From positions 186,001-250,000 of the forward strand of contig JACKHZ010000010.1 in NCBI GenBank assembly GCA_020638735.1: DNA of 64,000 nucleotides, given 5' to 3'. Position numbers and translations under genes: made by a program. Position 1 is the first letter of the stretch; each line of letters opens with the position of its first letter. Under the pieces are notes generated by a model that saw nothing but the letters and a program-made list of their open reading frames with translations, was not told the DNA's origin and did no database searches. The stretch is from Planctomycetota bacterium. GTDB taxonomy: Bacteria > Planctomycetota > UBA1135 > UBA2386. Of this stretch, positions 46,101 to 53,680 are shown one piece after another.

Positions 46101-46795
46101 CCGGCCTGGCGATCGTGGACATCGACCAGCCGACCCGGCCGCACCACGTGCGCACGGTCACCGCGGGCCTGTCGCAGCCGCGCGGCATCGACGTGCAGTT
46201 CCGCTACGCGGCGATCACCGACGCGAACGGCCTGCAGGTGTTCGACATCACCGACCTCGAGAACCCGGTGCACGTGCCGCAGGCGACCGTGCCGCTCGCC
46301 GACGCGCGCGGTGTGCGTCTCTGCCGCACCTATGCCTACGTCGCCGGCGGCCGCGAGGGGCTGGTGATCGTCGACATGCGCCACTTCGAGGCGCCGCAGA
46401 TCCTCGAGAAGTTCACCGGCGGCGGCGCCATCAAGGACGCCACCGCGGTGACCACCGGCCTGACGAATGCGAGCCTGTTCGCCTACGTCGCCGACGGCGT
46501 GGACGGCCTCGACGTCGTGGAGGTCTGGACGCCGTCGCGCAGCAACGGCACCTACGGCTTCTCGCCGCGGCCGACGCCGCGCGTGGTGGCGAGCTACGCC
46601 ACCAAGGGGCCCGCGGTGTCCATCTCCACCGGCATGATCCGCGACCGCGGCGTGGACGAGAGCGGCAACCAGATCGGCGTCTTCGGCCGCATCGGCTCGC
46701 GGCCGCTGGACAAGGAGGAGCGCGAGAAGTTCTACCTGCGCAACGGCAAGCTCTACACCGTCAGCGACGACGCGTCGGGCTACACGAAGAAGTAG
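43172..46795 (+). CDS. Decaheme c-type lipoprotein with C-terminal LVIVD beta-propeller
   Basis: A 1207-residue protein. The lipobox AIGC (Cys21) anchors it in a membrane, most likely the outer one. Ten CxxCH heme sites run from CLTCH and CADCH near residue 65-90 to CTSCH near residue 755. The last 400 residues hold LVIVD-type blades (FRVLDIANIAN, LVVVDVDTMVDG, LAIVDIDQPTRP, LQVFDITDLENP, LVIVDMRHFEAP), which form a propeller. It probably receives or delivers electrons at the cell surface, and the propeller may bind an insoluble or polymeric partner. The gene follows the barrel gene by 19 bp. Confidence 0.92.
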   Translation: MRSSNKLVPALVLAAFVAIGCATWSNPINPQWKAHDTSTTIGNWQPPSSREEATPERQRNASAGCLTCHAGIESANMHGSNTWAIGCADCHGGDPAASWGGGAVQRPYPSDYERVMDRAHVKPAFPAEWNGSRNPERTYALLNRERLEFVRFINPGDLRVATETCGKCHGEITAKVMTSMMTHSAMVMGSGTYNNGVLPYKNYVIGEFYMPNGESASAKTVPPPTEEEKARGVVEQLIPVPRYNASQPGNIFRAAERGLPAQRGLGTGGRVDFAHFVLHKTRLNDPYVWFLGTNDYGGEYRSSGCTACHVLYANSEDPKMAGVIAPHGFLGVTDGANGDPTIPKGESGHPIKHQFTTRIPTSQCMTCHNHQGSGAIDNYAGIMWWDSETDGALLYHADGHAKKGADLANVHLEANKTARHTQFTSQHRSGWSFRKVYKLNYEGQPIDKNGDLIDWNDKDWASKAVHLADHHYEVGMHCIDCHTEQDVHGDGKLYGEMINPVEIYCTDCHGTIAQRTKLRTSNPSGGNDLSEARAAGRQMFRWVDADGNDIGKRAPQAGDVLKQRSKLDPNLEWTVPQLADIVDESSPKYNAKAAVAKTLQKGNDTWGDASRPADSYAHSADQMTCYTCHTSWAISCAGCHLAGRTNRRTPSSHFFGEKTLVEAGYYSQGLRSDCLMLGKNGDVKGNKISPIRSASAPIATVVNGNRATVTHQQPTIAASGHSGHAFSPYIPHTVSAKHGQQCTSCHVSKDNDNNAALAERFNLGVHSSDFVGNFVHLGTTNSVTAVRVAEGWEPQPVIGSDFHKMTMPDEHRSHEARGGKLTESHTHTANAVFVQARGEYLFTAAGKDGFRVLDIANIANKDVAQRIVSAPFSPIGQGAYVKTRDATAVLLPTTVPTDGKRVQIAENHETPVHPLFSYAYVLDRQEGLVVVDVDTMVDGNPNNNFLVRAATWNPDGVLNGAHGGMVVGRYLYVLVPAGLAIVDIDQPTRPHHVRTVTAGLSQPRGIDVQFRYAAITDANGLQVFDITDLENPVHVPQATVPLADARGVRLCRTYAYVAGGREGLVIVDMRHFEAPQILEKFTGGGAIKDATAVTTGLTNASLFAYVADGVDGLDVVEVWTPSRSNGTYGFSPRPTPRVVASYATKGPAVSISTGMIRDRGVDESGNQIGVFGRIGSRPLDKEEREKFYLRNGKLYTVSDDASGYTKK

Positions 46796-46816
46796 CCCGG
46801 CGTTGGCGCGCCGCGG

Positions 46817-47053
46817 CTATGCGCCGCTGCGCCGATCGCGTAGCGCGAACCAGTAGACGAGCGCCGCGACCGCGGCGCCGACCGAGAAGCCGATCTTCAG
46901 GCCGAACGGGAAGTCGTCGTTGGCGGCGCCGATCGCGACGCCGAGCGCGCCGCCCATCGACAGCGCCGACACGATCGTGACGGCGATCGGCACGACGCTG
47001 ATGCCGTGCCGTTCGGGGCGGGGCGTGCGGTCTTCGTGATCGTGCTCGCGCAT
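46817..47053 (-). CDS. Small two-helix membrane protein
   Basis: A 78-residue hypothetical protein. A short charged, histidine-rich start (REHDHEDRTPRP) leads into two hydrophobic stretches (VVPIAVTIVSALSMGGALGVAIG and IGFSVGAAVAALVYWFAL, the first shortened in thought to one helix). A basic end suggests an inner-membrane hairpin with inside ends. No family is recognised. It converges on the decaheme lipoprotein gene with 21 bp between. The start at 47053 follows the parvulin gene on the same strand. Confidence 0.6.
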   Translation of the reverse strand: MREHDHEDRTPRPERHGISVVPIAVTIVSALSMGGALGVAIGAANDDFPFGLKIGFSVGAAVAALVYWFALRDRRSGA

Positions 47054-47099
47054 GGCGGCGTCGAAACGCCTCCGCTGGTCGTGGATTTCCTCGCACGTC

Positions 47100-47375
47100 T
47101 CAGCTGCGCGAAGTGACCTCGAGCAGGTGGTAGCCGAACTGCGTCTTGACCGGGCCGTGCACGACGCCGACCTCGCCGCCGAACACGACCTTGTCGAACT
47201 CGGCAACCATCTGGCCCTTGCCGAACTTGCCGAGGTCGCCGCCGCGGCGGCCCGACGGGCAGCTGGAGTGCTTCTTGGCGAGGTCGGCGAAGTCGGCGCC
47301 GTCGGCGATCTGCTGCTTGAGGTCGAGGCAGGTGGCTTCGGAGTCGACGAGGATGTGACGCGCGCTGGCTTTCAT
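47100..47375 (-). CDS. Parvulin-type peptidyl-prolyl isomerase
   Basis: A 91-residue, single-domain parvulin. The fold shows ARHILVDSEATCLDL, IADGADFADLAKKHSSCPSG, GGDLGKFGKGQMVAEFD and GPVKTQFGYHLLEV, matching PpiC-type enzymes. It catalyses proline isomerisation in the cytosol, as no signal peptide is present. The start at 47375 is the first ATG in frame with the domain. It is divergent from the small secreted protein starting at 47466. Confidence 0.92.
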   Translation of the reverse strand: MKASARHILVDSEATCLDLKQQIADGADFADLAKKHSSCPSGRRGGDLGKFGKGQMVAEFDKVVFGGEVGVVHGPVKTQFGYHLLEVTSRS

Positions 47376-47465
47376 GGCAGCACGTGACGGGGCGCGCCGC
47401 CGCCGCGCAACCCAAATAACCGGTCGTTCGTGGCGCGCGGTCCGCGGCTTGCCCGGCGCGGCGCC

Positions 47466-47780
47466 ATGAAGCTCCGAGTGTCCTCCGCAGTGGTCATCGC
47501 AGCCGCTGCCGCCGCCCTTCTCGTGATCCGCGCCGCCGTCGGCCAGGGCAAGCACCGCGAACAGGCGGCCGACGGGCCCTTTCGCGTCGTGCTCAGCGAC
47601 CCGGTGACGCCGCTCGCCCAGCAGGCCGGCAAGCTGTATCGCGAGCACGAGTACCTCAGCGCGATGTTCAATCAGCTCGACAAGGACGGGCTCGTGCCGG
47701 TCTCGACCGAGCTGTTGCGCGTGCAGGACCAGCAGCAGTTTCCGGTCGAGCGCCTGCTCGTGGTCTGCAAGAAGCGCTGA
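47466..47780 (+). CDS. Small secreted or membrane-anchored hypothetical protein
   Basis: A 104-residue protein with an N-terminal hydrophobic segment (SSAVVIAAAAAALLVIRAA). The rest is a short helical and strand region (LYREHEYLSAMFNQLDKDGLV, cut to its Y-R-E-H-E-Y core, and FPVERLLVVCKKR) without motif. It converges on the PVC-type cytochrome gene with about 20 bp between. No role can be assigned. Confidence 0.6.
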   Translation: MKLRVSSAVVIAAAAAALLVIRAAVGQGKHREQAADGPFRVVLSDPVTPLAQQAGKLYREHEYLSAMFNQLDKDGLVPVSTELLRVQDQQQFPVERLLVVCKKR

Positions 47781-47803
47781 GGCCGTCGCGGCGGCCGGAC
47801 TCG

Positions 47804-50419
47804 TCAGCGCTTCGGCTTGCGGAACACGGCGTGGTCCTCGTCGCCGCCGGACACGAGGTAGGCGATCAGGTCCTTCAGCTCGTCGGCGTTCATCAGCGCG
47901 ATGGTGCCCGGCGGCATCATCGACACCGGCGAGTTCTCTATCGACGCGACGGCGGCCGCGGGGCGCTTCTCGAGCTGGCTGAGGTCGAACGGGTTGCAGG
48001 CGACGGCCAGTTCGTCGGCGTTGCGGTAGATCAGTCGACCGACCAGCGTCTCGCCGTCCTTCATCGTGACGACGCTGGCGACGAACTGCTCGGAGATGGT
48101 CGCGCTCGGCTCGCAGATCGCGGTCAGCATGTCGGCGATCGAGAAGCGCTTGCCGACCGAGCCGAGGTCCGGTCCGGCGTAGCCGCCGTTGCCGGCGATG
48201 CGGTGGCAGACGACGCAGCGACCGGCGGAGAACATCTGCTTGCCGTTGGCGAAGTCGCGCTCGCGTAGCTCGCCGCGCTGCGCATCGCCGAACAGCGCCT
48301 GCGCCGAGCTCGTCGTCCAGCCGCCGGGTGGGCCCTTCGCCTGCGGTAGCGCGCCGAGATCGACCGTCACGACCTCGCCGAGCAGCCACGCCACCGTGGC
48401 GGCGTCCTCCGGCGGCAGGTGGGCGATCGCGTCGTCACGGATCGCGCGCACGTAGCCGGAGAAGCTCTTGCCGCCGCTCTTCTCGAGCGCGTCCTTCAGC
48501 CACGCGAAGTACTCCTTGCGGTCGTCGAGCGTCCAGCCATGGGGCACGCGGCGCAGCGCGTAGGCGTAGAGGATGTTCTGCGTGTTGGGCGTGTTGGCCA
48601 TCGTCTGCAGGATGGCCTTGCCGTACTCGTGGCGCTGCAGCATGCGCTCGTCGTAGTCGAGCGCCTGCACGGTGGTGACCTTCATCAGGTCGAGCGTCTT
48701 GCGCACCACGGAAGGCGCGTCGAGCGCGGCCAGCACGCGGCAGAGTTCGCCGTCGAGAACGCGGTCGCCGGACGGGAAGTGCGGCTCGAGCTGCGCCGCG
48801 ATCGCCGCGCCCTGCTCGGGCGTCGGCGCGTCGAGCCGGATCAGGCACAGCGACCACGCGCGCAGCATCGCGAGGCGATCGTCGCGCGACAGCTCGCCGA
48901 AGGGCACCGTCAGCAGCTTCTGCCGCACGCGCAGGCCGAGCGTCGGATCGCCGCAGCGGCACAGCGCGATCATCGCGTGGATCGCGGCGCGCGCGTCGGA
49001 CTCGGCGAAGGCGCGTTCGCGCCACAGCGCCACGTCCTGCCACTCGACGGCGATGCGCGCCGCGTAGCGGATGTCACGGTCGGCGTGTCCGAGCTGTGGC
49101 CACGCCGCGTCGATCGCCGCCGCGCCGCCGTCGTCGCGACCGTGCAGCGCCTCGAGACGATGCCGCAAGTCGCGCAGCGCCTGGTTCTTCGTCAGCGTCG
49201 CCGGCGCCGCGTCGTCGCCGCCGCCGGCGTGCCGCACGCGGTAGAGCTTGGAGCCGGTGTTGCGCCCGCCGACGACGAAGTACATGTGCCCGTCCGGACC
49301 GAAGCGCATCGCCGCGATGTTGAGCGGTTCACCGCTGAGGAACGGTCGCGCCGTGGCCGTGTAGCTGGAGCCCGCTTCGCGCAGCTCGAGCGTGTAGATG
49401 GTGCCGAAGGTCCAGTCGCAGACGAACAGCCGCTCGCGGTAGCGCGCCGGGAACCTCGCGTCGTAGCCGAACGAGATCGCCGTCGGCGAGCCCGGCCCGA
49501 TGTCGCAGACCGCGCCGTTGGAGTCGGCGTAGAAGTCGGGCCACTTCGCGGAGCCGGTGCGCCAGCCGAACTCGGCCGCCGACGTGACGTGCAGCACGCG
49601 CGTCGGGCGATACCACGGGCTGCCGATGTCGAACTCCATGTCGGAGTCGTAGGTGAACACCTCGCCTTCGCGGTTGACCGCCAGGTCGACGGCGTTGCGC
49701 AGCCCCGACGCGATCATCGTCCAGTCGGAGCCGTCGGGCGCGATGCGGCAGACCCAGCCGCCGGGCGGCCCGATGCCGACGGCGTGCCCCTGCGGGTCGG
49801 GCAGCGGCGCCAGCAGCGAGTCCTCGCCCCACACCGGCCGCTGCAGGCTGCGCACGCCCTCGGGCAGCGCCGAGTGGTTGCCGGAGACGAGCAGCATCGA
49901 CTTGCCGTCGGGGGCGTGCACGATCGAGTGCGCCGAGTGCTCCCAGCCGGGATGCAGCTGCTTCACCAGCGTGAACTCGTCGTAGGCGTCGTCGCCGTCG
50001 GTGTCCCGCACGCGGTAGAAGCCGCGCATCGTCGACATCCACAACGTGTCGCTGGTGTGCAGGAAGCCCAGCGCGCCGCTGACCATGCGCCGGCCCCACT
50101 TGACCGGCACCTGCGGGAAGCCCGGCAGCGGTTCGACGCGCACTGCGCCGGCGGGATCGTCCGGCGGCAGCAGCGTGACGCGGAACACGCTCTTGTCGTC
50201 CTGGTCGGACACGATCAGGCGGCCCCTCGGGTCGAAGCAAAGCGCGACCCAGGAGCCCTGGTCCTTCGGCACCGTGTAGAGCAGCTCGGCGTCGAACCCT
50301 TCGGGCAGCGTGATGCCGGTGTCGGCGTCGAGCACGAAGCGTTCGCCGTCGGGCGGCGACTGCGCGCTGACGGTCACGGCGAACAGGACGAGCGCGATCG
50401 GGAGGCCGGAGGTTCGCAT
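47804..50419 (-). CDS. PVC-type heme-binding dehydrogenase (six-bladed propeller plus c-type cytochrome)
   Basis: An 871-residue exported protein with signal peptide (LPIALVLFAVTVSAQ). The first half is a propeller of the membrane-bound dehydrogenase type (PEGFDAELLYTVPKDQG, WVALCFDPRGRLIVSDQ, RFGPDGHMYFVVGGRN). A helical HEAT-like middle follows. The end has a single-heme domain with CVVCH and the family signature NGGYAGPDLGSVGKRFS, then MPPGTIALMNADELKDLIAYL. Such proteins are hugely expanded in Planctomycetota and probably oxidise sugars or alcohols in the periplasm. Confidence 0.93.
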   Translation of the reverse strand: MRTSGLPIALVLFAVTVSAQSPPDGERFVLDADTGITLPEGFDAELLYTVPKDQGSWVALCFDPRGRLIVSDQDDKSVFRVTLLPPDDPAGAVRVEPLPGFPQVPVKWGRRMVSGALGFLHTSDTLWMSTMRGFYRVRDTDGDDAYDEFTLVKQLHPGWEHSAHSIVHAPDGKSMLLVSGNHSALPEGVRSLQRPVWGEDSLLAPLPDPQGHAVGIGPPGGWVCRIAPDGSDWTMIASGLRNAVDLAVNREGEVFTYDSDMEFDIGSPWYRPTRVLHVTSAAEFGWRTGSAKWPDFYADSNGAVCDIGPGSPTAISFGYDARFPARYRERLFVCDWTFGTIYTLELREAGSSYTATARPFLSGEPLNIAAMRFGPDGHMYFVVGGRNTGSKLYRVRHAGGGDDAAPATLTKNQALRDLRHRLEALHGRDDGGAAAIDAAWPQLGHADRDIRYAARIAVEWQDVALWRERAFAESDARAAIHAMIALCRCGDPTLGLRVRQKLLTVPFGELSRDDRLAMLRAWSLCLIRLDAPTPEQGAAIAAQLEPHFPSGDRVLDGELCRVLAALDAPSVVRKTLDLMKVTTVQALDYDERMLQRHEYGKAILQTMANTPNTQNILYAYALRRVPHGWTLDDRKEYFAWLKDALEKSGGKSFSGYVRAIRDDAIAHLPPEDAATVAWLLGEVVTVDLGALPQAKGPPGGWTTSSAQALFGDAQRGELRERDFANGKQMFSAGRCVVCHRIAGNGGYAGPDLGSVGKRFSIADMLTAICEPSATISEQFVASVVTMKDGETLVGRLIYRNADELAVACNPFDLSQLEKRPAAAVASIENSPVSMMPPGTIALMNADELKDLIAYLVSGGDEDHAVFRKPKR

Positions 50420-50504
50420 GGGCTCGGGGACGATCGCCGGGGCTCTGCGGCGCGTCAACCCGGCGGGGCTGCCGCAGCGAGTGCTCGTTGCCTATCGTGC
50501 GTGC

Positions 50505-50766
50505 ATGGTGTTCTTGGGGCTCGTCGTCGCGGCGGTGTCCTGCTCGCCGCAGCAACCGGCTGCGCTGCCGGCGCATCCGGTCGCGGCGCTCGCCGCGGCG
50601 ATCGATCTGCATGAGCGCGAGGCGCGGCGGCGCGCGGCCGACGAGCTGGCGAAGCGCGACGTGCCATTGGCGATCTGGTTGAAGGCGGCGAAGGAGCTGC
50701 GGCCGCGGCCGACGTCGGCCGACGTCGAACGCGTCGACGAGCACACGCTGCGCTACCGCACGTCCT
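50505..50766 (+). pseudogene. 3'-truncated lipoprotein gene (possible hydrolase N-terminus)
   Basis: The first 87 codons look genuine: a lipobox AVSC at Cys13, then helical sequence (AAIDLHEREARRRAADELA) that resembles the N-terminal region of planctomycete secreted hydrolases. Near 50766 the frame enters the antisense of the next gene and becomes arginine/serine/proline nonsense to a stop at 50967-50969. The gene thus lacks its catalytic part. A matching loss in the opposite gene points to one deletion or a wrong join. Confidence 0.55.
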
Positions 50767-51297
50767 GGTCAGCGGCGCGACCAGCATCGCGCCGATGGCG
50801 CGCACGAACGGGTGCTGGTTCTCCTCGTCGGGATCGAGCGTGCGCACCTCGGCGCCTGCGACCGGCGCGCCGTCCGGCGTCGTCACCGTGCCGGTCAGAG
50901 TCAGTCCTTCCTGCAGATGCACCGTCAGCTGGATCGGCTTGCGCGCCGGCAGCTCGAACTTCTTGCTGACGGTCAGGGCGCCGTGATCGGCTTCGACGAA
51001 CAACACCGGCTCGCCGTCCGGCAGTTCGGACAGCTTGGCGTGGTCGCCGGCGAAGTCCTTCGGCTGCAGCGTGCGCCAGTCCTGGCCCGGCAGCGCGGTG
51101 AAGCGCTCGTTCTTCGCGACCACGCCGCATACGCGTACCCGGACGTCCTGGATCGGACCGCCCTTCGCGTCCAGCACGCGCAGCTGCACTTCGCGCACGC
51201 TCGGCGGCAGCTGCGCCGCGACCGGCGCGATCGTGCAGACGAGGGCCATTCCCGCGGCGAACACGGCGGCGAATCGGTGAGGGGGCGTGCTTCTCAT
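50762..51297 (-). pseudogene. 3'-truncated exported protein with carboxypeptidase-regulatory-like domain
   Basis: About 175 codons look genuine. A signal peptide (AAVFAAGMALVCTIAPVAAQ) leads to a beta domain with VREVQLRVLDAKGGPIQDV, and then GTVTTPDGAPVAGAEVRT, the opening of a CarboxypepD_reg-like domain. After residue 178 (near 50765) the frame becomes the antisense of the lipoprotein fragment above and runs as low-quality sequence to 50455. It is probably cut short and non-functional. It faces the pentaheme gene at 51383 across a short divergent gap. Confidence 0.55.
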
Positions 51298-51382
51298 CGG
51301 GTCTCCTCGGCGCCGCGTGATGCTATCCGTTCGCCGATCCTCGTAGTTCGATCCCGTGACGCGCTCACTATGCTGCGTCGCC

Positions 51383-53680
51383 ATGAGGTTCCCCGTCCGC
51401 GACGCCCTCTCGCGATGGCTGGCGCTCCTGGCGCTGGTCGTGTCGACCTCCTGCGGCTCCGACGTGCCCGACCCGGCGCGTCGTGACGTGCCGCCGGTGA
51501 TCGCCGGGCTCGATGCGGACGGTCTCGAACATCCGGTGCGCGGTCGCGCGCTGCTCGGCGAGCTCGGCTGTGTCGCGTGTCACGATCCGGGCGGGCTCGA
51601 CGTCGAGCCCGTCACCGGCCCGGACCTGCGCACCGTCGGGACCCGCGTCGATGCGCGCTACCTGCGCGAGTTCCTGGCCTCGCCGCACGACCTCGAACCC
51701 GGCACCGTGATGCCGGACCTGCTGCGCCGGTGGCGCGGCGCCGAGCTGCAAGAACGGGTCGACGCGCTGTGGCACTTCCTGCGCTCGCTGGCGACGGAGG
51801 CGCCTGTCGCCGCGACGCCGGTCGACGCCGCGGCGGCCACGCGCGGCGGCGAGCTCTACCGGCGCATCGGCTGCCGCAACTGCCATCCCGGCGAGACCGC
51901 GCCGGCCTACCTGGGCGCCAAGTACACGATCCCGTCGCTGCAGCGGTTCTTGCTGGCGCCGCACGAGGCGCGGCCGTCGCGGCGCATGCCGGACTTCTCG
52001 CTGAGCCCGGCCGAGGCCAACGACCTCGCCAACTTCCTGGTCGGACCGAAGCCTGTGGCCGCCGCGACCAGGGTCGCCGTCGACGCGAAGCAGGCCGCGC
52101 GTGGCAAGCAGCTGTTCGCCGAGCTGCGCTGCGCGCGCTGTCACGACCTGGGCGCAGCCGCGGAGCTGCCGGCGTCGCCGCCGGCGCCGCCGCTCGCGGC
52201 CGTCGACGTCATGGGTGGCTGCATGTCGGGCCGGGGCGGCGCGTGGCCCCACTACACACTGACGTCCTTTCAGCTCAGCGCCCTGCGGGTCGGGATCGCC
52301 GCCGAGAAGGCGCCGAGCGACGAACAGCGCGTCCGGCAGCGCCTCGCGCAGCGCCGCTGCTTCGCCTGTCACCGCCGCGGCGAGGTGGACGCGCTCGCGG
52401 CGCGCCAGCAGGAGCAGCTGTTCGGCACCGACGACGCCAACCTCGGCGACGAGGGGCGCATTCCGCCGCCGCTGTCCGACGTCGGCGCGAAGCTGCAGCG
52501 GCCGTGGCTCGAGCGCACGATCGCCCACGGCCAGCGCGAGCGGCCGTACCTGCACGTGCGCATGCCGGGCTTCGGCGAAGCGTTCGCCGCGGAGCTCGCC
52601 GGTCGGCTCGCCGCGGCGGACACGCTGCCGCCGATCGAGGTCGTGCCGCTGCCCGGCGACGACGACGCCGCGCGCAAGATCACCGACGTCGGCCGTGAGC
52701 TGGTCGGCGACCAGGGCATGAGCTGCATCACCTGTCACCGCTTCGCCGGCGAGCAGGCCGGCACGATGGGTGCGATCGACCTCGTGCACACGACCGGCGA
52801 ACGGCTGCGCCCCGAGTGGTTCGCGCACTTCCTGCGCGACCCGTTCCGCTTCAAGCCAGGCACGCTGATGCCCCACTTCTTCCCCGGCGGCGTGTCGACA
52901 CGGCCGCAGTTCGCCGACGGCTCGGTGCAGCGGCAGATCGACGCGATCTGGCACTACCTCGCCGAAGGCCGCAACGTGCGCAAGCCGAGCGGGCTGCACC
53001 AGCCGGCGATCGAGCTGGTCGTCGGCGACGAGGCGGTGATGCTGCGGCGCGCGGTCCAGGGCGCCGGCAAGCGCGGCATCTCGGTCGGCTATCCGGGCGC
53101 CGTCAACGTCACCTTCGACGCCGAGAACCTCGGCATGAACCAGCTGTGGTGGGGGCGCTTCGTCGACGCGCGGCCGGTGTGGACGTCGCAGGGCCACGGC
53201 CAGGCGCAGCTGCTGTCGCGCGATGTCTTCCAGCTGCCGAACGGTCCCGCGTGGGCCGTGCTGGCCGCGCCGGATGCGCCGTGGCCGACGGCGACGCGTC
53301 GCGAACGCGGCGATCGTTGGCTCGGCTACGACCTCGACGAGGCGCGGCGGCCGACGTTCCGCTACACGGCGGGCGACGTGGCGATCGCCGATGGCGCGCG
53401 CGAGCAGCGCGACGGCGACGTGGTGCGGCTGCGGCGGCGGCTGTCGCTGACCTGCGACGGGCGTGCGACGCTGTGGCTGCGCGCCGCGGTGCACGCGAAG
53501 CTGACGAAGCTCGACGAGCGCTCGGTCCGCGTCGGCGATCGGCTGTGCATCGACTGCGGCGACACGCCGTGGTCGATCGTGACGGTCGCCGGGCAGGCGG
53601 AGCAGGAGCTGCGGCTGCGCGTCGAGGTCGACGGCTCGGCCAAGCTCACGATCGGATACCGCGTCGAGGAGGGCAGGTGA
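51383..53680 (+). CDS. Pentaheme c-type cytochrome lipoprotein
   Basis: A 765-residue lipoprotein (TSC lipobox, Cys24). Five CxxCH sites occur as separate class I-like domains: CVACH, CRNCH, CARCH, CFACH and CITCH, each followed by Met-containing loops such as LMPHFFPGG for axial ligation. The last 190 residues are beta-rich and heme-free (MLRRAVQGAGKRGISVGYPG, then QLWWGRFVDARPVW). It probably accepts electrons from the propeller protein encoded just after it, whose ATG overlaps this stop codon (TGATG overlap at 53678-53682). Confidence 0.92.
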   Translation: MRFPVRDALSRWLALLALVVSTSCGSDVPDPARRDVPPVIAGLDADGLEHPVRGRALLGELGCVACHDPGGLDVEPVTGPDLRTVGTRVDARYLREFLASPHDLEPGTVMPDLLRRWRGAELQERVDALWHFLRSLATEAPVAATPVDAAAATRGGELYRRIGCRNCHPGETAPAYLGAKYTIPSLQRFLLAPHEARPSRRMPDFSLSPAEANDLANFLVGPKPVAAATRVAVDAKQAARGKQLFAELRCARCHDLGAAAELPASPPAPPLAAVDVMGGCMSGRGGAWPHYTLTSFQLSALRVGIAAEKAPSDEQRVRQRLAQRRCFACHRRGEVDALAARQQEQLFGTDDANLGDEGRIPPPLSDVGAKLQRPWLERTIAHGQRERPYLHVRMPGFGEAFAAELAGRLAAADTLPPIEVVPLPGDDDAARKITDVGRELVGDQGMSCITCHRFAGEQAGTMGAIDLVHTTGERLRPEWFAHFLRDPFRFKPGTLMPHFFPGGVSTRPQFADGSVQRQIDAIWHYLAEGRNVRKPSGLHQPAIELVVGDEAVMLRRAVQGAGKRGISVGYPGAVNVTFDAENLGMNQLWWGRFVDARPVWTSQGHGQAQLLSRDVFQLPNGPAWAVLAAPDAPWPTATRRERGDRWLGYDLDEARRPTFRYTAGDVAIADGAREQRDGDVVRLRRRLSLTCDGRATLWLRAAVHAKLTKLDERSVRVGDRLCIDCGDTPWSIVTVAGQAEQELRLRVEVDGSAKLTIGYRVEEGR

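Noticed and set aside
46796..46816. Terminator between the decaheme gene and its convergent neighbour
   Set aside because: Only a short GGCGCGCC self-complementary word without loop or T-run; it is too small to support a call.
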